A stretch of 64,000 bases of DNA from Oceanobacillus neutriphilus (GCF_014645515.1 NZ_BMLW01000017.1:1-64000); one strand, 5' to 3'. Counted from the first letter of the stretch, positions 50,670-61,123 are shown. The notes: generated by a model from the letters alone, not told the origin. Program-made: numbers and translations.

Positions 50670-51896
50670 TTACATCATGGTGCCAAACCATACAGCAAGG
50701 AAGGTGCCGATATAATTTCCAATAATATAACCGAGTGTACCGACAATTAGTATCGGACCAACCAATTGCCGCCAGCCTTTTGCAATTGCAAAAGCGGCTG
50801 CAGTAGTTGGACCGCCGATATTTGCATTACTTGCCAGCAGTATTTCCTCTAGGCTCATTCTGAACAGTTTTCCGAAAACAAGAGAAAGTACTAAATTGAT
50901 TGCGACAATAATAAATGCAAAAACAAGCAATAATGGTGCCGTATTAATGATTAATGTAATAGACGCCGGTATTCCAATAACCACGAAAAATATGTGAATC
51001 AGATATGTCCCTATTTCCTGACTGCCGTTTAAATTGGAAAAGTAATTCGGAAAAACACCCAAAGCAATAAAGGTAAGCGTCGTTAATACAAGATATTGAT
51101 CCCCGATGATTCCATTTAACAGGTTATAAAAAAAGGAAGCACTCTCCCCACTTGGAATGATTCCGGCAAAGAAATCGGCAATTTTCAAAGAAACAACGAC
51201 TAAAAGAAAGGCTGTTCCAATAGAGAGTGCCATATCCTTCAGTGAAACTTCCTTTCTCTTCCAAAAGCTTTCTGCCAATGTTTTATCATCATCCGCTGAT
51301 TTATTCTGCTCCACTTCGTCAATATGAGGCGTTGGATAACGTTTTCTAATAAAATTAATGGCAGGAATAGCCATCAGCATGATAAATAATAACGCCATCA
51401 TTAAATTATCAGCAACAACAGCGGCAGAAATAATTTCACCAGGAGTATCAAATTTAGCAGCCATTGCCGCAAAATTCACGCCTCCCCCAATATATGTAGC
51501 ACTGAAAATACCGCTTAATTGATCCAACAGAGGTATGTAATTCCGCAAAGTAAAAAATGCAACAATTGTTCCGGCAACCGTACCAATAGAGCTCAGCAGA
51601 AAAATAATTAATAATCTGCTACTCTCCTTCCATATTTTTTTAATATTAACGTGAAATAATAAAAGTGGTATTGCTAATGGAACAATAACAGACCAGACAG
51701 CGTCATATACCGACGACTCTGTTGGAATGATGCCAAAATTGGATAAGGCCATCGCTCCTACTAACGCAATTATTGCTCCTGTAATCTTAGAGGCCCAGCT
51801 ATAGCGTTGTTCTAAAAAAATACTGACAGATGCCCAAATAATGATAATTCCCCATAGCGTGATCGTATCATCTGCCTGAATAAATGTTTCTTTCAT
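50670..51896 (-). CDS. DUF819 family membrane protein (YjcL-like)
   Basis: A 408-residue integral membrane protein with about ten helices. IIPTESSVYDAVWSVIVPLAIPLLLF, the glycine-rich SATYIGGGVNFAAMAA and NANIGGPTTAAAFAIAKGW are characteristic of DUF819/YjcL. The two glycine-rich segments are related in form, as in inverted-repeat transporters. It probably transports an unknown solute. ATG 51896; single gene. Confidence 0.88.
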   Translation of the reverse strand: MKETFIQADDTITLWGIIIIWASVSIFLEQRYSWASKITGAIIALVGAMALSNFGIIPTESSVYDAVWSVIVPLAIPLLLFHVNIKKIWKESSRLLIIFLLSSIGTVAGTIVAFFTLRNYIPLLDQLSGIFSATYIGGGVNFAAMAAKFDTPGEIISAAVVADNLMMALLFIMLMAIPAINFIRKRYPTPHIDEVEQNKSADDDKTLAESFWKRKEVSLKDMALSIGTAFLLVVVSLKIADFFAGIIPSGESASFFYNLLNGIIGDQYLVLTTLTFIALGVFPNYFSNLNGSQEIGTYLIHIFFVVIGIPASITLIINTAPLLLVFAFIIVAINLVLSLVFGKLFRMSLEEILLASNANIGGPTTAAAFAIAKGWRQLVGPILIVGTLGYIIGNYIGTFLAVWFGTMM

Positions 51897-52050
51897 CAGC
51901 TCCCCATCCCCTTCTCGTTTCGGCTTGTATCATATTTTACCATTTAAAATGGATAATTTCGCAGGTATTGCGGAGTATTTTTTAGAGATTATAGTAACTA
52001 TACAGCTATTATTTTACTTGGAAAGAAACGCTGATAATAAAATCCACCAA

Positions 52051-52083
52051 AAAACCTCTCTAACTGCTTTAGAGAGGTTTTTT
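52051..52083. terminator. Terminator downstream of dapA
   Basis: AAAACCTCTCTAA (52051-52063) / TTAGAGAGGTTTT (from 52069) with a short loop and T-run on the plus strand, A-run before it giving T on the minus strand. It lies after dapA's stop at 52098. Confidence 0.85.
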
Positions 52084-52097
52084 AATTTAATTATTGC

Positions 52098-52979
52098 TTA
52101 TTTAACTTTCTCAAATAAGTCTAATTTATGATTTAAGGACTGCAGCTGTTCATCATTCAATGGCAGTAATGGCAAACGGACTCCACCAACGTTAACTCCA
52201 TTACGGTTTAATGCTGCTTTGACAGGAGCAGGGCTCGGTGCTGCAAACATTTCCTGCATTACCGGCAGAATACGCTGATGAATAGAAGCAGCTTTTTTCA
52301 CATCTCCCTGTTCATATGCAGCAATCATCTCCTGCATCTCATTGCCGATAATATGTCCAGAAACTGAAACAATACCTATTGCCCCGACTGCAAGAGAAGG
52401 CAATGTGATAGCATCTTCTCCACTGTATACAGAAAAGCTTGCGTCTGTTTGCGCCACCATCTCTGTTACCTTATCCATATTGCCGCTCGCATCTTTAATT
52501 GCCACAATATTGTCAACAGCAGACAGACGGACAGCCGTTTCAGCTGCCAGGTCTACAGAAGTTCTGCCAGGTACATTGTATAGCATCACTGGTAATTGAA
52601 CCGCATTTGCCACTGTTTTAAAATGTTCATATAAGGCGTCCTGAGAAGGTTTATTATAATAAGGTGTTACAAGCATAATTGCATCAACACCCGTTTTTTC
52701 AGCAGCTTGTGACAGCTCAATAGACCCTTTTGTATGATTGGAGCCTGTGCCTGCAATCACTGAAACCCTTCCATTAACCTTCTGTACCGTATGCGAAAAT
52801 AATGCCAGCTTTTCTTCAGTTGATAAAGTTGGTGATTCACCTGTTGTTCCTGCTACCACCAATCCATCTGAACCGTTATCAATCAAGTACTCAATCAGGT
52901 TATCTAATGCAGCGTAATCAATTTCTTTCTCCTCGTTAAATGGCGTTACCATCGCCGTGACCACTTTTCCAAAATTCAT
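52098..52979 (-). CDS. dapA: 4-hydroxy-tetrahydrodipicolinate synthase
   Basis: A 293-residue (beta/alpha)8 lyase that joins pyruvate and aspartate semialdehyde in the lysine/dipicolinate pathway. Marks include GTTGESPTLS, YYNKPSQDALYEHF, the Tyr in MLYNVPGRT and the Schiff-base lysine in VAIKDASGN. Standard length. ATG 52979 follows AAAGGGTG. It stands alone; in B. subtilis dapA is next to asd/dapG, so this may be a second dapA copy, which cannot be told from the window. No lysine riboswitch was seen upstream. Confidence 0.95.
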   Translation of the reverse strand: MNFGKVVTAMVTPFNEEKEIDYAALDNLIEYLIDNGSDGLVVAGTTGESPTLSTEEKLALFSHTVQKVNGRVSVIAGTGSNHTKGSIELSQAAEKTGVDAIMLVTPYYNKPSQDALYEHFKTVANAVQLPVMLYNVPGRTSVDLAAETAVRLSAVDNIVAIKDASGNMDKVTEMVAQTDASFSVYSGEDAITLPSLAVGAIGIVSVSGHIIGNEMQEMIAAYEQGDVKKAASIHQRILPVMQEMFAAPSPAPVKAALNRNGVNVGGVRLPLLPLNDEQLQSLNHKLDLFEKVK

Positions 52980-53592
52980 AACAACACACCCTTTGTATAA
53001 TATCAACATTACTTGATGAAAAATAGACGGATATCGTCTAAGTAAAGTGCCTTAAAAAACTAGAGGATGGAAAATAATAAAGACAAGCAGAAACAGTTTT
53101 ATTTTTATCCCTACTGCTTCCGGATTTATTTGATTCTCTAATCATTATTCATTACTTCCACTATTTCCACAAAATAAAAAGCACCAACGGAGACCGCTGC
53201 TGCACAAACAATAAATTGTCCTCTCAGCTGATAGCCCTCCACATAGTTTCCTATATGACAGCACCGGATTTATTCAATCCCAATACCAGTACAATAAGAA
53301 TAAGGCTTATTATACTTCGGCAAATTCCCCTTTCCATATGCTTCATCGCCAGCCTATTCTGCCTCTGCATATTTACTGATGGTCTTTGCACCTCTATCGT
53401 TCATCTATGAATAATGAATTTGTCTGTATTATAGCAGGAATACGCAAGAAAAACAAATGAAAAATAGAGGTTTTTATGGAGTGAGAAAAGCTTTATAATG
53501 ACCACTTTAAGATACAGACACCTGTTATTGCTCAATTTCTTTACTGGTAAACTATGCAAAATAAAAAAATAGGTGATTCGCCTGCTGCTTTA
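52980..53592. other. 613-bp intergenic region with a possible small broken membrane gene
   Basis: A short dyad TAGACGGATATCGTCTA lies at 53025-53041. A possible frameshifted membrane protein gene on the minus strand is listed at 53138-53346. The rest (53347-53592) shows nothing I can support. Confidence 0.45.
53138..53346 (-). pseudogene. Possible frameshifted small membrane protein gene
   Basis: From ATG 53346 a frame reads MKHMERGICRSIISLILIVL VLGLNKSGAVI and stops at 53251; another frame continues GNYVEGYQLRGQFIVCAAAV to a stop at 53138 after one more hydrophobic stretch. Together they would make a 65-70 residue two-helix protein. There is no good ribosome site; chance is possible. Confidence 0.25.
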
Positions 53593-54519
53593 TTACTTCC
53601 CCTGCAGAAATTCCATAGACAAATATCTCTCTCCTGTATCAGGAGCGATACAAACTACCTTTTGGGAAGGTTCCAGCCGCTTGGCAACCTCTCTGGCTGC
53701 ATAAACAGCTGCAGATCCAGATGGTCCGATAAATAATCCTTCTTTTTGAGCAAGCTCCTGCAATAAATGCAATGCCTGTTCATCATTAATTTGCATAATT
53801 TCATCATAAATAGATGTATTTAAAATCTCAGGTACAAAGCCGGGGCTTGTTCCCACCAGTTTATGCGGGCCGGGCTCTCCTCCTGATAAGACCGGCGAGC
53901 CCTTTGGCTCAACAACAGTAATATGTAAATCTGGAATAAATTCTCTTAGTGATTCCCCTGTACCTGTTACGGTTCCTCCTGTACCGGCAGTACAGACAAA
54001 GGCAGCTAATTGATAGTTCATATCCTTTAAAATTTCAAGTGCTGTCGTTTTACGATGCGCATCAGGGTTCGAAATATTTTTAAATTGCTGGGGAATAAAA
54101 CTGTTTGGTATTTCCGCTTGTAATTCCAGTGCTTTCTTTATGGCGCCTGGCATTTTTTCATTACTTGGTGTCAAAACTACCTTGGCTCCATATGCTTTCA
54201 GAAGATTTCTCCTCTCTTCTGTACTATTATCCGGCATCACAAGAATTGCCTGATATCCTTTTGCAGAAGCTGCCATCGCCAGCCCTATTCCTGTATTTCC
54301 GCTTGTCGGCTCAATAATCGTATCGCCCGGCTTTATCAGTTCTTCCTGCTCCGCAATATGAATCATATGCGTTGCAGCCCTGTCCTTTACACTGCCGCTC
54401 GGATTAAACATCTCCAGCTTCACATAAATTTTTGCTGCATTTTCCGGCTGCAGTTTATTTAGTGCCACCATAGGTGTTTCTCCAACTAATTCTGTAATAT
54501 TATCTACAACTCTCATCAT
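53593..54519 (-). CDS. cysK: Cysteine synthase (O-acetylserine sulfhydrylase)
   Basis: A 308-residue PLP enzyme. The PLP lysine is in PSGSVKDRAA, the substrate loop is EPTSGNTGIG, and GTAGTGGTVTGTG binds the phosphate. It makes L-cysteine from O-acetylserine and sulfide. The GTSPGFVPEIL segment and length fit CysK. Starts ATGATG with GGGAGGGGAC upstream; the PH-domain gene lies 12 bases upstream in the same direction, so they may share a transcript. Confidence 0.93.
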   Translation of the reverse strand: MMRVVDNITELVGETPMVALNKLQPENAAKIYVKLEMFNPSGSVKDRAATHMIHIAEQEELIKPGDTIIEPTSGNTGIGLAMAASAKGYQAILVMPDNSTEERRNLLKAYGAKVVLTPSNEKMPGAIKKALELQAEIPNSFIPQQFKNISNPDAHRKTTALEILKDMNYQLAAFVCTAGTGGTVTGTGESLREFIPDLHITVVEPKGSPVLSGGEPGPHKLVGTSPGFVPEILNTSIYDEIMQINDEQALHLLQELAQKEGLFIGPSGSAAVYAAREVAKRLEPSQKVVCIAPDTGERYLSMEFLQGK

Positions 54520-54531
54520 TGTCCCCTCCCT

Positions 54532-54945
54532 CTACTCTTTTAATAAACGATTATCTACTGAAATATCAGGATTTATCTTCATCAGTTCTTCTACAAAAGT
54601 AAACTTATCCTTTGGTGAGATTGCAATCAAATCATATTTCCCGCTTCGAATTTGTATACGATCAAGCGACAATGCCGGTGCAATAATCGGCATCTTTGCC
54701 AGAAGGATTAACTCCATGTTTTCTATATAAATCGTTTGACGGATTGGCCCATAATAGACAATTAAACGGTCTTTATCAATCTTATACCCGGTACGGAACC
54801 AAAACCAAAGCAATATGCTGCATAGTATGAGCATAATGATTAAATTAGTTATCTGCCCTTTCAGTAATGGAATAAGCACGCCGCTAAGTACAACAGCCCA
54901 AAAAATGACCACCATCCAGGTATCTTTTTTCGATTCAAAATACAT
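54532..54945 (-). CDS. PH-like domain membrane protein (YyaB-type)
   Basis: A 137-residue protein: polar start, two hydrophobic helices (about 10-27 and 32-50) and a small beta-rich domain (55-137) with GYKIDKDRLIVYYGPIRQTI, the bacterial PH (bPH_6/YyaB) pattern. ATG 54945 follows GGGGGG. It precedes cysK by 12 bases; a functional link is not obvious. Confidence 0.75.
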   Translation of the reverse strand: MYFESKKDTWMVVIFWAVVLSGVLIPLLKGQITNLIIMLILCSILLWFWFRTGYKIDKDRLIVYYGPIRQTIYIENMELILLAKMPIIAPALSLDRIQIRSGKYDLIAISPKDKFTFVEELMKINPDISVDNRLLKE

Positions 54946-55182
54946 TATATTCCCCCCGCTCATCCTGACAATTTGTTTCTTCTTCCATTATAGCTACTGA
55001 AAGTATATATACCAAATTTCAACATTATTGCTGCATGCTAAATTTATACAATAAGAAAAACTTATATCAATTAAACATTGCGTTCTCTGTTAAGAACATA
55101 ATGTTTTTTAGCTTCACTTACATCTATAAGTATAAGTAATCTCTATTTATGTCTCATATCCTTCAACACAAAACAAAAAGCA

Positions 55183-55199
55183 GGGTATACTTTATACCC
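55183..55199 (-). terminator. Terminator of ypcP
   Basis: GGGTATA (55183-55189) / TATACCC (55193-55199), extended by flanking GC pairs; on the minus strand followed by TGCTTTTTGTTTTG. Confidence 0.8.
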
Positions 55200-55239
55200 C
55201 GCCCTGGTACAGAGCATGCCCCTCCACAAAAAAATTAAT

Positions 55240-56136
55240 TTAAAATGATACAGATGGTTTATTTTTTAATGGTGCCAATAACCGGTCCAGGTGCTTCCAT
55301 TCCAGTTTATCCAGTTCGGTTACCACTTTGTCTTCTTTAAAATCCCATTTGGAACCTTCTAAATCACAACTGATTGGGACATCACATTTTATCTCCGCCA
55401 ATTGCCGCGATAGATAAAGCATATCCATATCGGCCTGTAATTTATTCTGTACTCCTTTTGGAAGCATTTCAATGTTCTCTACCAAACCATCGATAGTTTC
55501 AAATTCCTGCAGTAATTTTAAGGCTGTTTTTTCTCCAATTCCTTTCACTCCAGGATAATTATCCGAGGAGTCCCCCATCAATCCTTTTAAATCAATGATT
55601 TGTGCCGGGGAAAGAGCCTTTTTCTCATAAAAATTATCCTTATCAAAGACCTCGTAATTCCCCTGACCTTTCCGCATAATAATAACACGGATATTTTCTT
55701 TTACTAATTGAAGCAAGTCCTGATCTCCAGAAAGAATAAATACTTCATTTTCTGGATTATATACATTTGCAAGTGTCCCCATACAATCATCCGCTTCAAA
55801 GTTTTGCAGTCCTACATTAGGAATATCAAATGATTGCACAATTTCTTTGACCAGATCAAACTGCGGAATTAATTCCACAGGCGGTGCATCCCGATTTGCT
55901 TTATACCCATCATACATCTCTGTCCGGAATGTTTTGCTTCCCATATCCCAGCAGCAGACCACGTGGGATGGCTCGAAGGTTTGAATGGCATCTGTTAAAT
56001 AGCGCAGAAATTGATAAACGCCGTTTGTCGGAACCCCTTTTGAATTATACATAAAATTTCCCCGGAAAGATGTTGCAAAAAATCCCCGGAACAAAAGTGC
56101 CATACCATCTACTAATAAAACTTTATTTGCTGTCAT
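55240..56136 (-). CDS. ypcP: 5'-3' exonuclease (YpcP, Pol I N-domain-like)
   Basis: A 298-residue flap/5'-nuclease. The metal-site residues stand in LLVDGMALLFRGF, NFEADDCMGTLA and LSGDQDLLQLV, and KGIGEKTALKLLQ is the helix-hairpin-helix. Same class as the 5' nuclease domain of DNA polymerase I, involved in Okazaki-fragment maturation or repair. It lies 18 bases downstream of dynA, the same arrangement as in B. subtilis ypbR-ypcP. Confidence 0.93.
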   Translation of the reverse strand: MTANKVLLVDGMALLFRGFFATSFRGNFMYNSKGVPTNGVYQFLRYLTDAIQTFEPSHVVCCWDMGSKTFRTEMYDGYKANRDAPPVELIPQFDLVKEIVQSFDIPNVGLQNFEADDCMGTLANVYNPENEVFILSGDQDLLQLVKENIRVIIMRKGQGNYEVFDKDNFYEKKALSPAQIIDLKGLMGDSSDNYPGVKGIGEKTALKLLQEFETIDGLVENIEMLPKGVQNKLQADMDMLYLSRQLAEIKCDVPISCDLEGSKWDFKEDKVVTELDKLEWKHLDRLLAPLKNKPSVSF

Positions 56137-56154
56137 GCTTCATTTCCTCCCTCT

Positions 56155-59100
56155 TTAGTATCGATCTAAAATAAGATCCATTCGTTCTTTTCTATTAGCC
56201 AGATCATCCATATCCACCTCAACAAATAAACGGTCGATAAATTGCTGATAAAGTACATCTGCTTCCTGTACCAGAACTGATTTTTCTTGCTGGATCCCTT
56301 CATCCCACTGTTTCTGATAAGATGACTGAATTAATTTTGCGCCTTCTTCTACAAAATCCTGGACATCCAACTCTATAATTGCGTACAGCTGTTCCTTTAT
56401 CTCTTCCTTTTGATTTTGTACGAAGAATGTTTTTGTATCTTTAAATTTACCAAATAATTTTTGAAGCTCGCCATGCTTTTGAATCGATAGTTTAATTGTT
56501 AAATCAGGTGTATCAAAGCCTGGAATATCCCACTCTGCTATTGAAAAAACAGGATCAAATCTCTTAGCGTTTTCTATCATTTCCAGCTGATTGGTTTTTA
56601 ACAAACCTTTTAACAGCTGCTCAACCCGTAACGAAACAGCTAACAACTCTTGATGCAGCTCCGTTTCCATATAGTGGACCAGCTGTTCAAACTGCTTACT
56701 CAGCTGCTCCCGGCCAGCTTTCCCTGACTCCGTAATCGTTGTCGGATTATAAATTTCTTTAAATAGATCATGAAAGCGAATCGTAAAGCGCTGATTTAGA
56801 AAAAAGGCTTGTTTTTCTAATTTTTGATGCCATCTATTCTCAGTTGAATCTAAATCTAAATTTTGTACTGTTTGAACAATTTGCTGATAAGCGTTTTGCA
56901 GTACTTCTTTCCGCTTTGTTTTGGCAGATTGATCCAATTGTAACGATTGAATAAATTGATCCAGTGCTTCACCTGAGCGTTCCATATCGCTGATTGCGGC
57001 TCTTTTCGCAAGAGCTGTTAAATCATGATGAATAAAATCATAGAAACGGGATTCAAATGACTGCATTTGTTCATTCAGCATGTTTTTCTCTAATTTTTCG
57101 GTTAAAGACAGCTTACTCGAAACTGGGTAAAGACGCGGAAAACGAATCCCTAATTGTGCTAATTGTTCTTTGACGTACGCAGTTACCAAGTCTAATTCTT
57201 GCTGATCACTGGCAAGATCTGCAGCATTAACAATAAAAAACATTTTATCGAGCTCAAATACATCCTTTACCCGCCCCAGCTGCATTAGAAAATCTTTATC
57301 TGCACGGGAAAGAGCATGATTGTAGTAAGTAACGTATAAAATAGCATCTGCATGCTTGATATATTCAAAGGATACATTCGTATGTCTGGCATTAATCGAA
57401 TCTGCACCCGGTGTGTCAACAAGCGTTATTCCCTGCTTCGTTACTTCACAATCATAGAAAAGATCCATCGATGCAATATAACATGCTTTTTCCTCATCTG
57501 TCACGTAGGATTCAAAATTATCAAAGGTGACTTTTTTTGCAGAGCCAATGACAGATTGAACATCTTCATAGCCTTCCAGCATCGCATTTAAATAAGCCTG
57601 ATACATTTTCGGCAAACGTGAATCTGTTAATACATTCTTTGTTTTCAGCCATGTAATCAGCTCGCCCAGAGAAGCATCTGGCGGTTCGCATTCCTTTGCC
57701 AGAGTCATTATATCATCTACCAGCATCTCTTCTGATTTAAAGGTGACAATTACATCCCGATGCCGGTTTTCATTTGTAACCGGACGAATCCGGTTAACCG
57801 CAGCCGTTGTCGGATTCGGTGACACTGGCAGGACATGTTCCCCGAGAATGGCATTAGCAAAGGAGGATTTCCCGGCACTAAACGCACCAAACAATGCAAT
57901 TGTATAAGAACGTTCTGTTAAGGATACTTTTCGTTTCTTTAAATCCTGCTGGTAGCTTTCAAATCCTGGCAAATGAATTGCCTGTAAGACGTTATCTATA
58001 TCACGGACAACATGCTGGTCTGTGGCTGCAGGCGACCCGCTCTCTTTCTTTTCCTGCACTTCATCTGCTTCAGCATATATTTCCTCTTCAAGCATTTCCA
58101 TAGCCTCTGTTCCCTGTCTGGGAATTACTTTTCGAGCTTGAAGTTCATCCTTCATCTCAGTGATAACTTTCGGTAACACATCAGGATCTTTCTGCTGCTC
58201 ATCTAAATGTTTGAAATAAGCTGCTTCCTCGCTGTCAAGTGCATAATTAGCTTGCTGATTTGCTTCTGCAGCTTGCAGCTCCTCCAATTGTTGCGTCATT
58301 TCCAGCAGCTGATTCTTATTTTTTTCTTCAAGGTCTGTTTTTACTTCTTTTGCCAGCTGTCTCATTTGTTTTTTGAAATGTGTCTTTAAACTGGCAGCAA
58401 TATCATTCGTATAATTTAAAACATAATCGCCATTGATACTTGCACCTTTACACAAATTGTTTTCCAGCAGCTCTTCACTTAAAGACCATTCCAGGAAGGA
58501 AACACCTTTTTCCTGATAAGAGGAATCCAGTTGATTCATTTCTATTTGTTCATACCACTTATCACGGAGCTTCCATTTTAATGTGGTTTCTACATTTTTT
58601 TCTAAAGCATTCATAAAGGCTTGCTTCCGCTCTATTTTTGCTTCCTTCGTTTTTTTACTGCTTGTAAATAAGCCGCCAACCTTAAAATCAGGCTGTACTG
58701 ATTCTAAATATGCCTTCGCAAGCTCTCTTAAATCCGCCGGCATCAAATATGCATTTTTCGCAGTCTGATCCACTTCATTTAAGAACCCTGCTGCTATATT
58801 TCCCGGCTGCTGCTGCAGATTTTCAATTTCTTTTGTCAATGTGTCTATCTGCTCTATCAATGATACTTCCCCGGCTTCATCTAAAAATACTTTTTGATTC
58901 GACATTTCCCGATGAACTTTTTCTTTATGATCCTTCACAATTTGTCGAATACTCGCATCCATCGTTGTGTATTCATCTTTAGACCTGAGCATTTGAAATA
59001 CGGTATCTTTCAGCTTTGACCACTCATTATGCGGCGCTTCCGTTTTTTTTAGGGATGTGTAGAAAATGGACGAAGGATGTAAATTCCATTGATCAAACGT

Positions 59101-59763
59101 TTGTTTAATTTTTTTATCAAATTCGACAAAAGGTAGCTCTGACTCATTATGCTTATCTATTTGATTAATGACAATCATGAATGGAAGGCCATTTTCCTGC
59201 ATCGCCTGTAGAAATAATAGATTCACTTCAGATTGAACATGGTTATAATCTGTTACATAAATAAGATAATCTGACAGGTGAAGAGAAGCTTCTGTCAGCA
59301 TTCTGTCAATATCATCTGCAGCATCAATTCCCGGAGTGTCTAAAATAGCTGTAGAAGGCGGTAAAATATCCTCGCCGGTGCTGATATGCATTTTTTTTAT
59401 CTGATTTTTATTTTTTGAAAACTTTTTAATTTGCTCTAAATCGTACGGTTCATGGTATTCAATCACTTCCCCATTATGAAAGAACACTTTAACAGTTCCT
59501 TCTCCAGATGAAATCTTAACAATATTCGCACTGGTAGGGATGGGACTGTTCGCTAAAATCTCCTGCCCTAATAAATGATTGATTAATGAAGATTTTCCAG
59601 CAGAAAAGTGCCCTGTCAATGTAATAATAAATTCCTTATTATCGTATTTTTCCAGCATATCAAGCATCTTATCTGCATTAATTTTATCCCCTCTATTTTT
59701 CATTTCCTGATAGAGAGCTGCAATTTGGTGTTCCGTTACCCATTTTTCCATATACGTGATCAC
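56155..59763 (-). CDS. dynA: Tandem dynamin-like GTPase DynA
   Basis: A 1202-residue protein with two fused dynamin units. Unit 1 has GTPase G1 GHFSAGKSSL near residue 52, G3 LDTPGID and G4 VINQIDKH; unit 2 has GAFSAGKSSF near residue 625, LVDTPGADS and IVNAAD. Long helical stalks follow each. B. subtilis DynA (YpbR) has the same double plan and length, tethers and fuses membranes and protects against antibiotics and phage-caused damage. Start is GTG 59763 with GGGG-TAAAGG upstream; an ATG four codons later lacks spacing. Followed by ypcP. Confidence 0.94.
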   Translation of the reverse strand: MITYMEKWVTEHQIAALYQEMKNRGDKINADKMLDMLEKYDNKEFIITLTGHFSAGKSSLINHLLGQEILANSPIPTSANIVKISSGEGTVKVFFHNGEVIEYHEPYDLEQIKKFSKNKNQIKKMHISTGEDILPPSTAILDTPGIDAADDIDRMLTEASLHLSDYLIYVTDYNHVQSEVNLLFLQAMQENGLPFMIVINQIDKHNESELPFVEFDKKIKQTFDQWNLHPSSIFYTSLKKTEAPHNEWSKLKDTVFQMLRSKDEYTTMDASIRQIVKDHKEKVHREMSNQKVFLDEAGEVSLIEQIDTLTKEIENLQQQPGNIAAGFLNEVDQTAKNAYLMPADLRELAKAYLESVQPDFKVGGLFTSSKKTKEAKIERKQAFMNALEKNVETTLKWKLRDKWYEQIEMNQLDSSYQEKGVSFLEWSLSEELLENNLCKGASINGDYVLNYTNDIAASLKTHFKKQMRQLAKEVKTDLEEKNKNQLLEMTQQLEELQAAEANQQANYALDSEEAAYFKHLDEQQKDPDVLPKVITEMKDELQARKVIPRQGTEAMEMLEEEIYAEADEVQEKKESGSPAATDQHVVRDIDNVLQAIHLPGFESYQQDLKKRKVSLTERSYTIALFGAFSAGKSSFANAILGEHVLPVSPNPTTAAVNRIRPVTNENRHRDVIVTFKSEEMLVDDIMTLAKECEPPDASLGELITWLKTKNVLTDSRLPKMYQAYLNAMLEGYEDVQSVIGSAKKVTFDNFESYVTDEEKACYIASMDLFYDCEVTKQGITLVDTPGADSINARHTNVSFEYIKHADAILYVTYYNHALSRADKDFLMQLGRVKDVFELDKMFFIVNAADLASDQQELDLVTAYVKEQLAQLGIRFPRLYPVSSKLSLTEKLEKNMLNEQMQSFESRFYDFIHHDLTALAKRAAISDMERSGEALDQFIQSLQLDQSAKTKRKEVLQNAYQQIVQTVQNLDLDSTENRWHQKLEKQAFFLNQRFTIRFHDLFKEIYNPTTITESGKAGREQLSKQFEQLVHYMETELHQELLAVSLRVEQLLKGLLKTNQLEMIENAKRFDPVFSIAEWDIPGFDTPDLTIKLSIQKHGELQKLFGKFKDTKTFFVQNQKEEIKEQLYAIIELDVQDFVEEGAKLIQSSYQKQWDEGIQQEKSVLVQEADVLYQQFIDRLFVEVDMDDLANRKERMDLILDRY

Positions 59764-60139
59764 AAGCCTTTACCCCTTTTTATCAACTTATTCATATCTA
59801 TTCCTGACGTTTATGATGTTTCTTCCGGTCTTTTGTACAACACTTTCATTATACGTAATATTCGTATGTATTTCTAGGTATTAAATTTATTAGTTTACAT
59901 AATATTTTTATAGTTAATTCAATTTCATTGCTACATTGAATGGAATGGCATCTATTTCTCAGAATCAACTGCTTTTTCTACAATCATATTCTTACTGTCA
60001 CCCCTTTAACTAATGCTTGTTTCATCAAATAAAGAGCGATACACATATTTCGGATGTATCGCCCTTTTTACTATTCGTTTATAGAAAATTTAATTCTTTT
60101 GCTGATGCCGCTCCATAATCACATCCGATTATATTTATA
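59764..60139. other. Intergenic region upstream of dynA, with a terminator
   Basis: Holds the terminator listed at 60034-60064 and, toward dynA, a dyad ATACG..CGTAT around a TATAAT (minus strand, about 59855-59875) that may be part of the promoter. No gene is seen. Confidence 0.45.
60034..60064 (-). terminator. Terminator of the phosphotransferase gene
   Basis: GCGATACACAT (60036-60046) / ATGTATCGC (60054-60062); T-rich on both strands. Lies after the gene ending at 60140 and may be bidirectional. Confidence 0.75.
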
Positions 60140-61123
60140 CTATTGCTTTTCAATGGAAAGACGATACTTTTCTATAATACGGGATAATTTTACCTGAAGA
60201 TTTACCAGCCATTCAGGATGATTTTCAGCTGCATCAATATCGACAGCTCGTATCAATTTTGCCAGGGAAATTAATCTGTGTAATCTTTCAAAGCCTGAAT
60301 ATAAATGAAGCATTTCCATGTCTAAATCCGTTTTGCTTTTATATCCTTTAATAAATGTTGCTATCACTGGATTTCCAAGATTAAAATCTCCCGCATCTCT
60401 TAATGCGTAGACAATATCAGCTGCAAACCAATGCACAGAAGAATCATCAAAATCAAGCATTCCGATTGTATTGTGATCAAAAACCACATTATCCAGTTCA
60501 AAGTCATAATGAATGATTCCGAAATTTTCTTTTGATAAGCTTAGTTCATCCGCCCATTTTAATAACCTGGCAAATTCTTTATGGGCAGTCACTTCTTTTT
60601 TAGGAAGTATTTCTTTCGCTTTTAGTAAAAGCTCCTTCCAGCTTGGGCGATTAACTCGATATTCTTCTGGCAGCTGTTTCAGGTTGGCATGTAATTTACC
60701 CAGAGATTTTCCCCAAATATAAACCTGTTGATCTGAAATTTCTTCCATATCGAGATGCTTACCTTCCAGAGCTTCAAATACGACTGCAAAAAAAGTTCCC
60801 AGCTTCGTTTCTACGACTTCAATATCCTTTCCATTTAATGATGCTATTGGCTGAGCAACGTTTAGCGACCTATTCCCCAAATGCTTTACAATGTTCAATT
60901 CAGCCTCAATTGCTGAATAGTTCCGTTCTGATGAATCATTAAATCGCAGGAAAAATGGTTTTCCTTCTTTATAAAATTCAAAAATAAAATTTGCACTTGC
61001 CCGTAATATAGTCACAGAGCCTTCATCATAGCCCCATCGTTCCAGAATTTTTTCTCCCAGTGGGCTTCTCCATTCGCTGTCAACAGTATCCATTACTTTT
61101 TTCATCGTACTTAATTTCATCAT
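60140..61123 (-). CDS. Aminoglycoside phosphotransferase-fold kinase
   Basis: A 327-residue APH-type kinase. The catalytic loop is HYDFELDN (H-x-D-x4-N), the metal site LDFDDS (D-F-D), and an ATP-side region runs from SVTILRASANFIFEF. The length and the WFAADIVYALRDAGDFN segment resemble the homoserine kinase/SrkA-like branch rather than true aminoglycoside resistance enzymes. Substrate unknown. ATG 61123 (second ATG next codon) has GAGGGGAAG upstream. Monocistronic. Confidence 0.82.
   Translation of the reverse strand: MMKLSTMKKVMDTVDSEWRSPLGEKILERWGYDEGSVTILRASANFIFEFYKEGKPFFLRFNDSSERNYSAIEAELNIVKHLGNRSLNVAQPIASLNGKDIEVVETKLGTFFAVVFEALEGKHLDMEEISDQQVYIWGKSLGKLHANLKQLPEEYRVNRPSWKELLLKAKEILPKKEVTAHKEFARLLKWADELSLSKENFGIIHYDFELDNVVFDHNTIGMLDFDDSSVHWFAADIVYALRDAGDFNLGNPVIATFIKGYKSKTDLDMEMLHLYSGFERLHRLISLAKLIRAVDIDAAENHPEWLVNLQVKLSRIIEKYRLSIEKQ

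Noticed and set aside
53010-53200. Lysine riboswitch upstream of dapA
   Set aside because: No L-box core elements or terminator/antiterminator pair seen between dapA's start and the next features.
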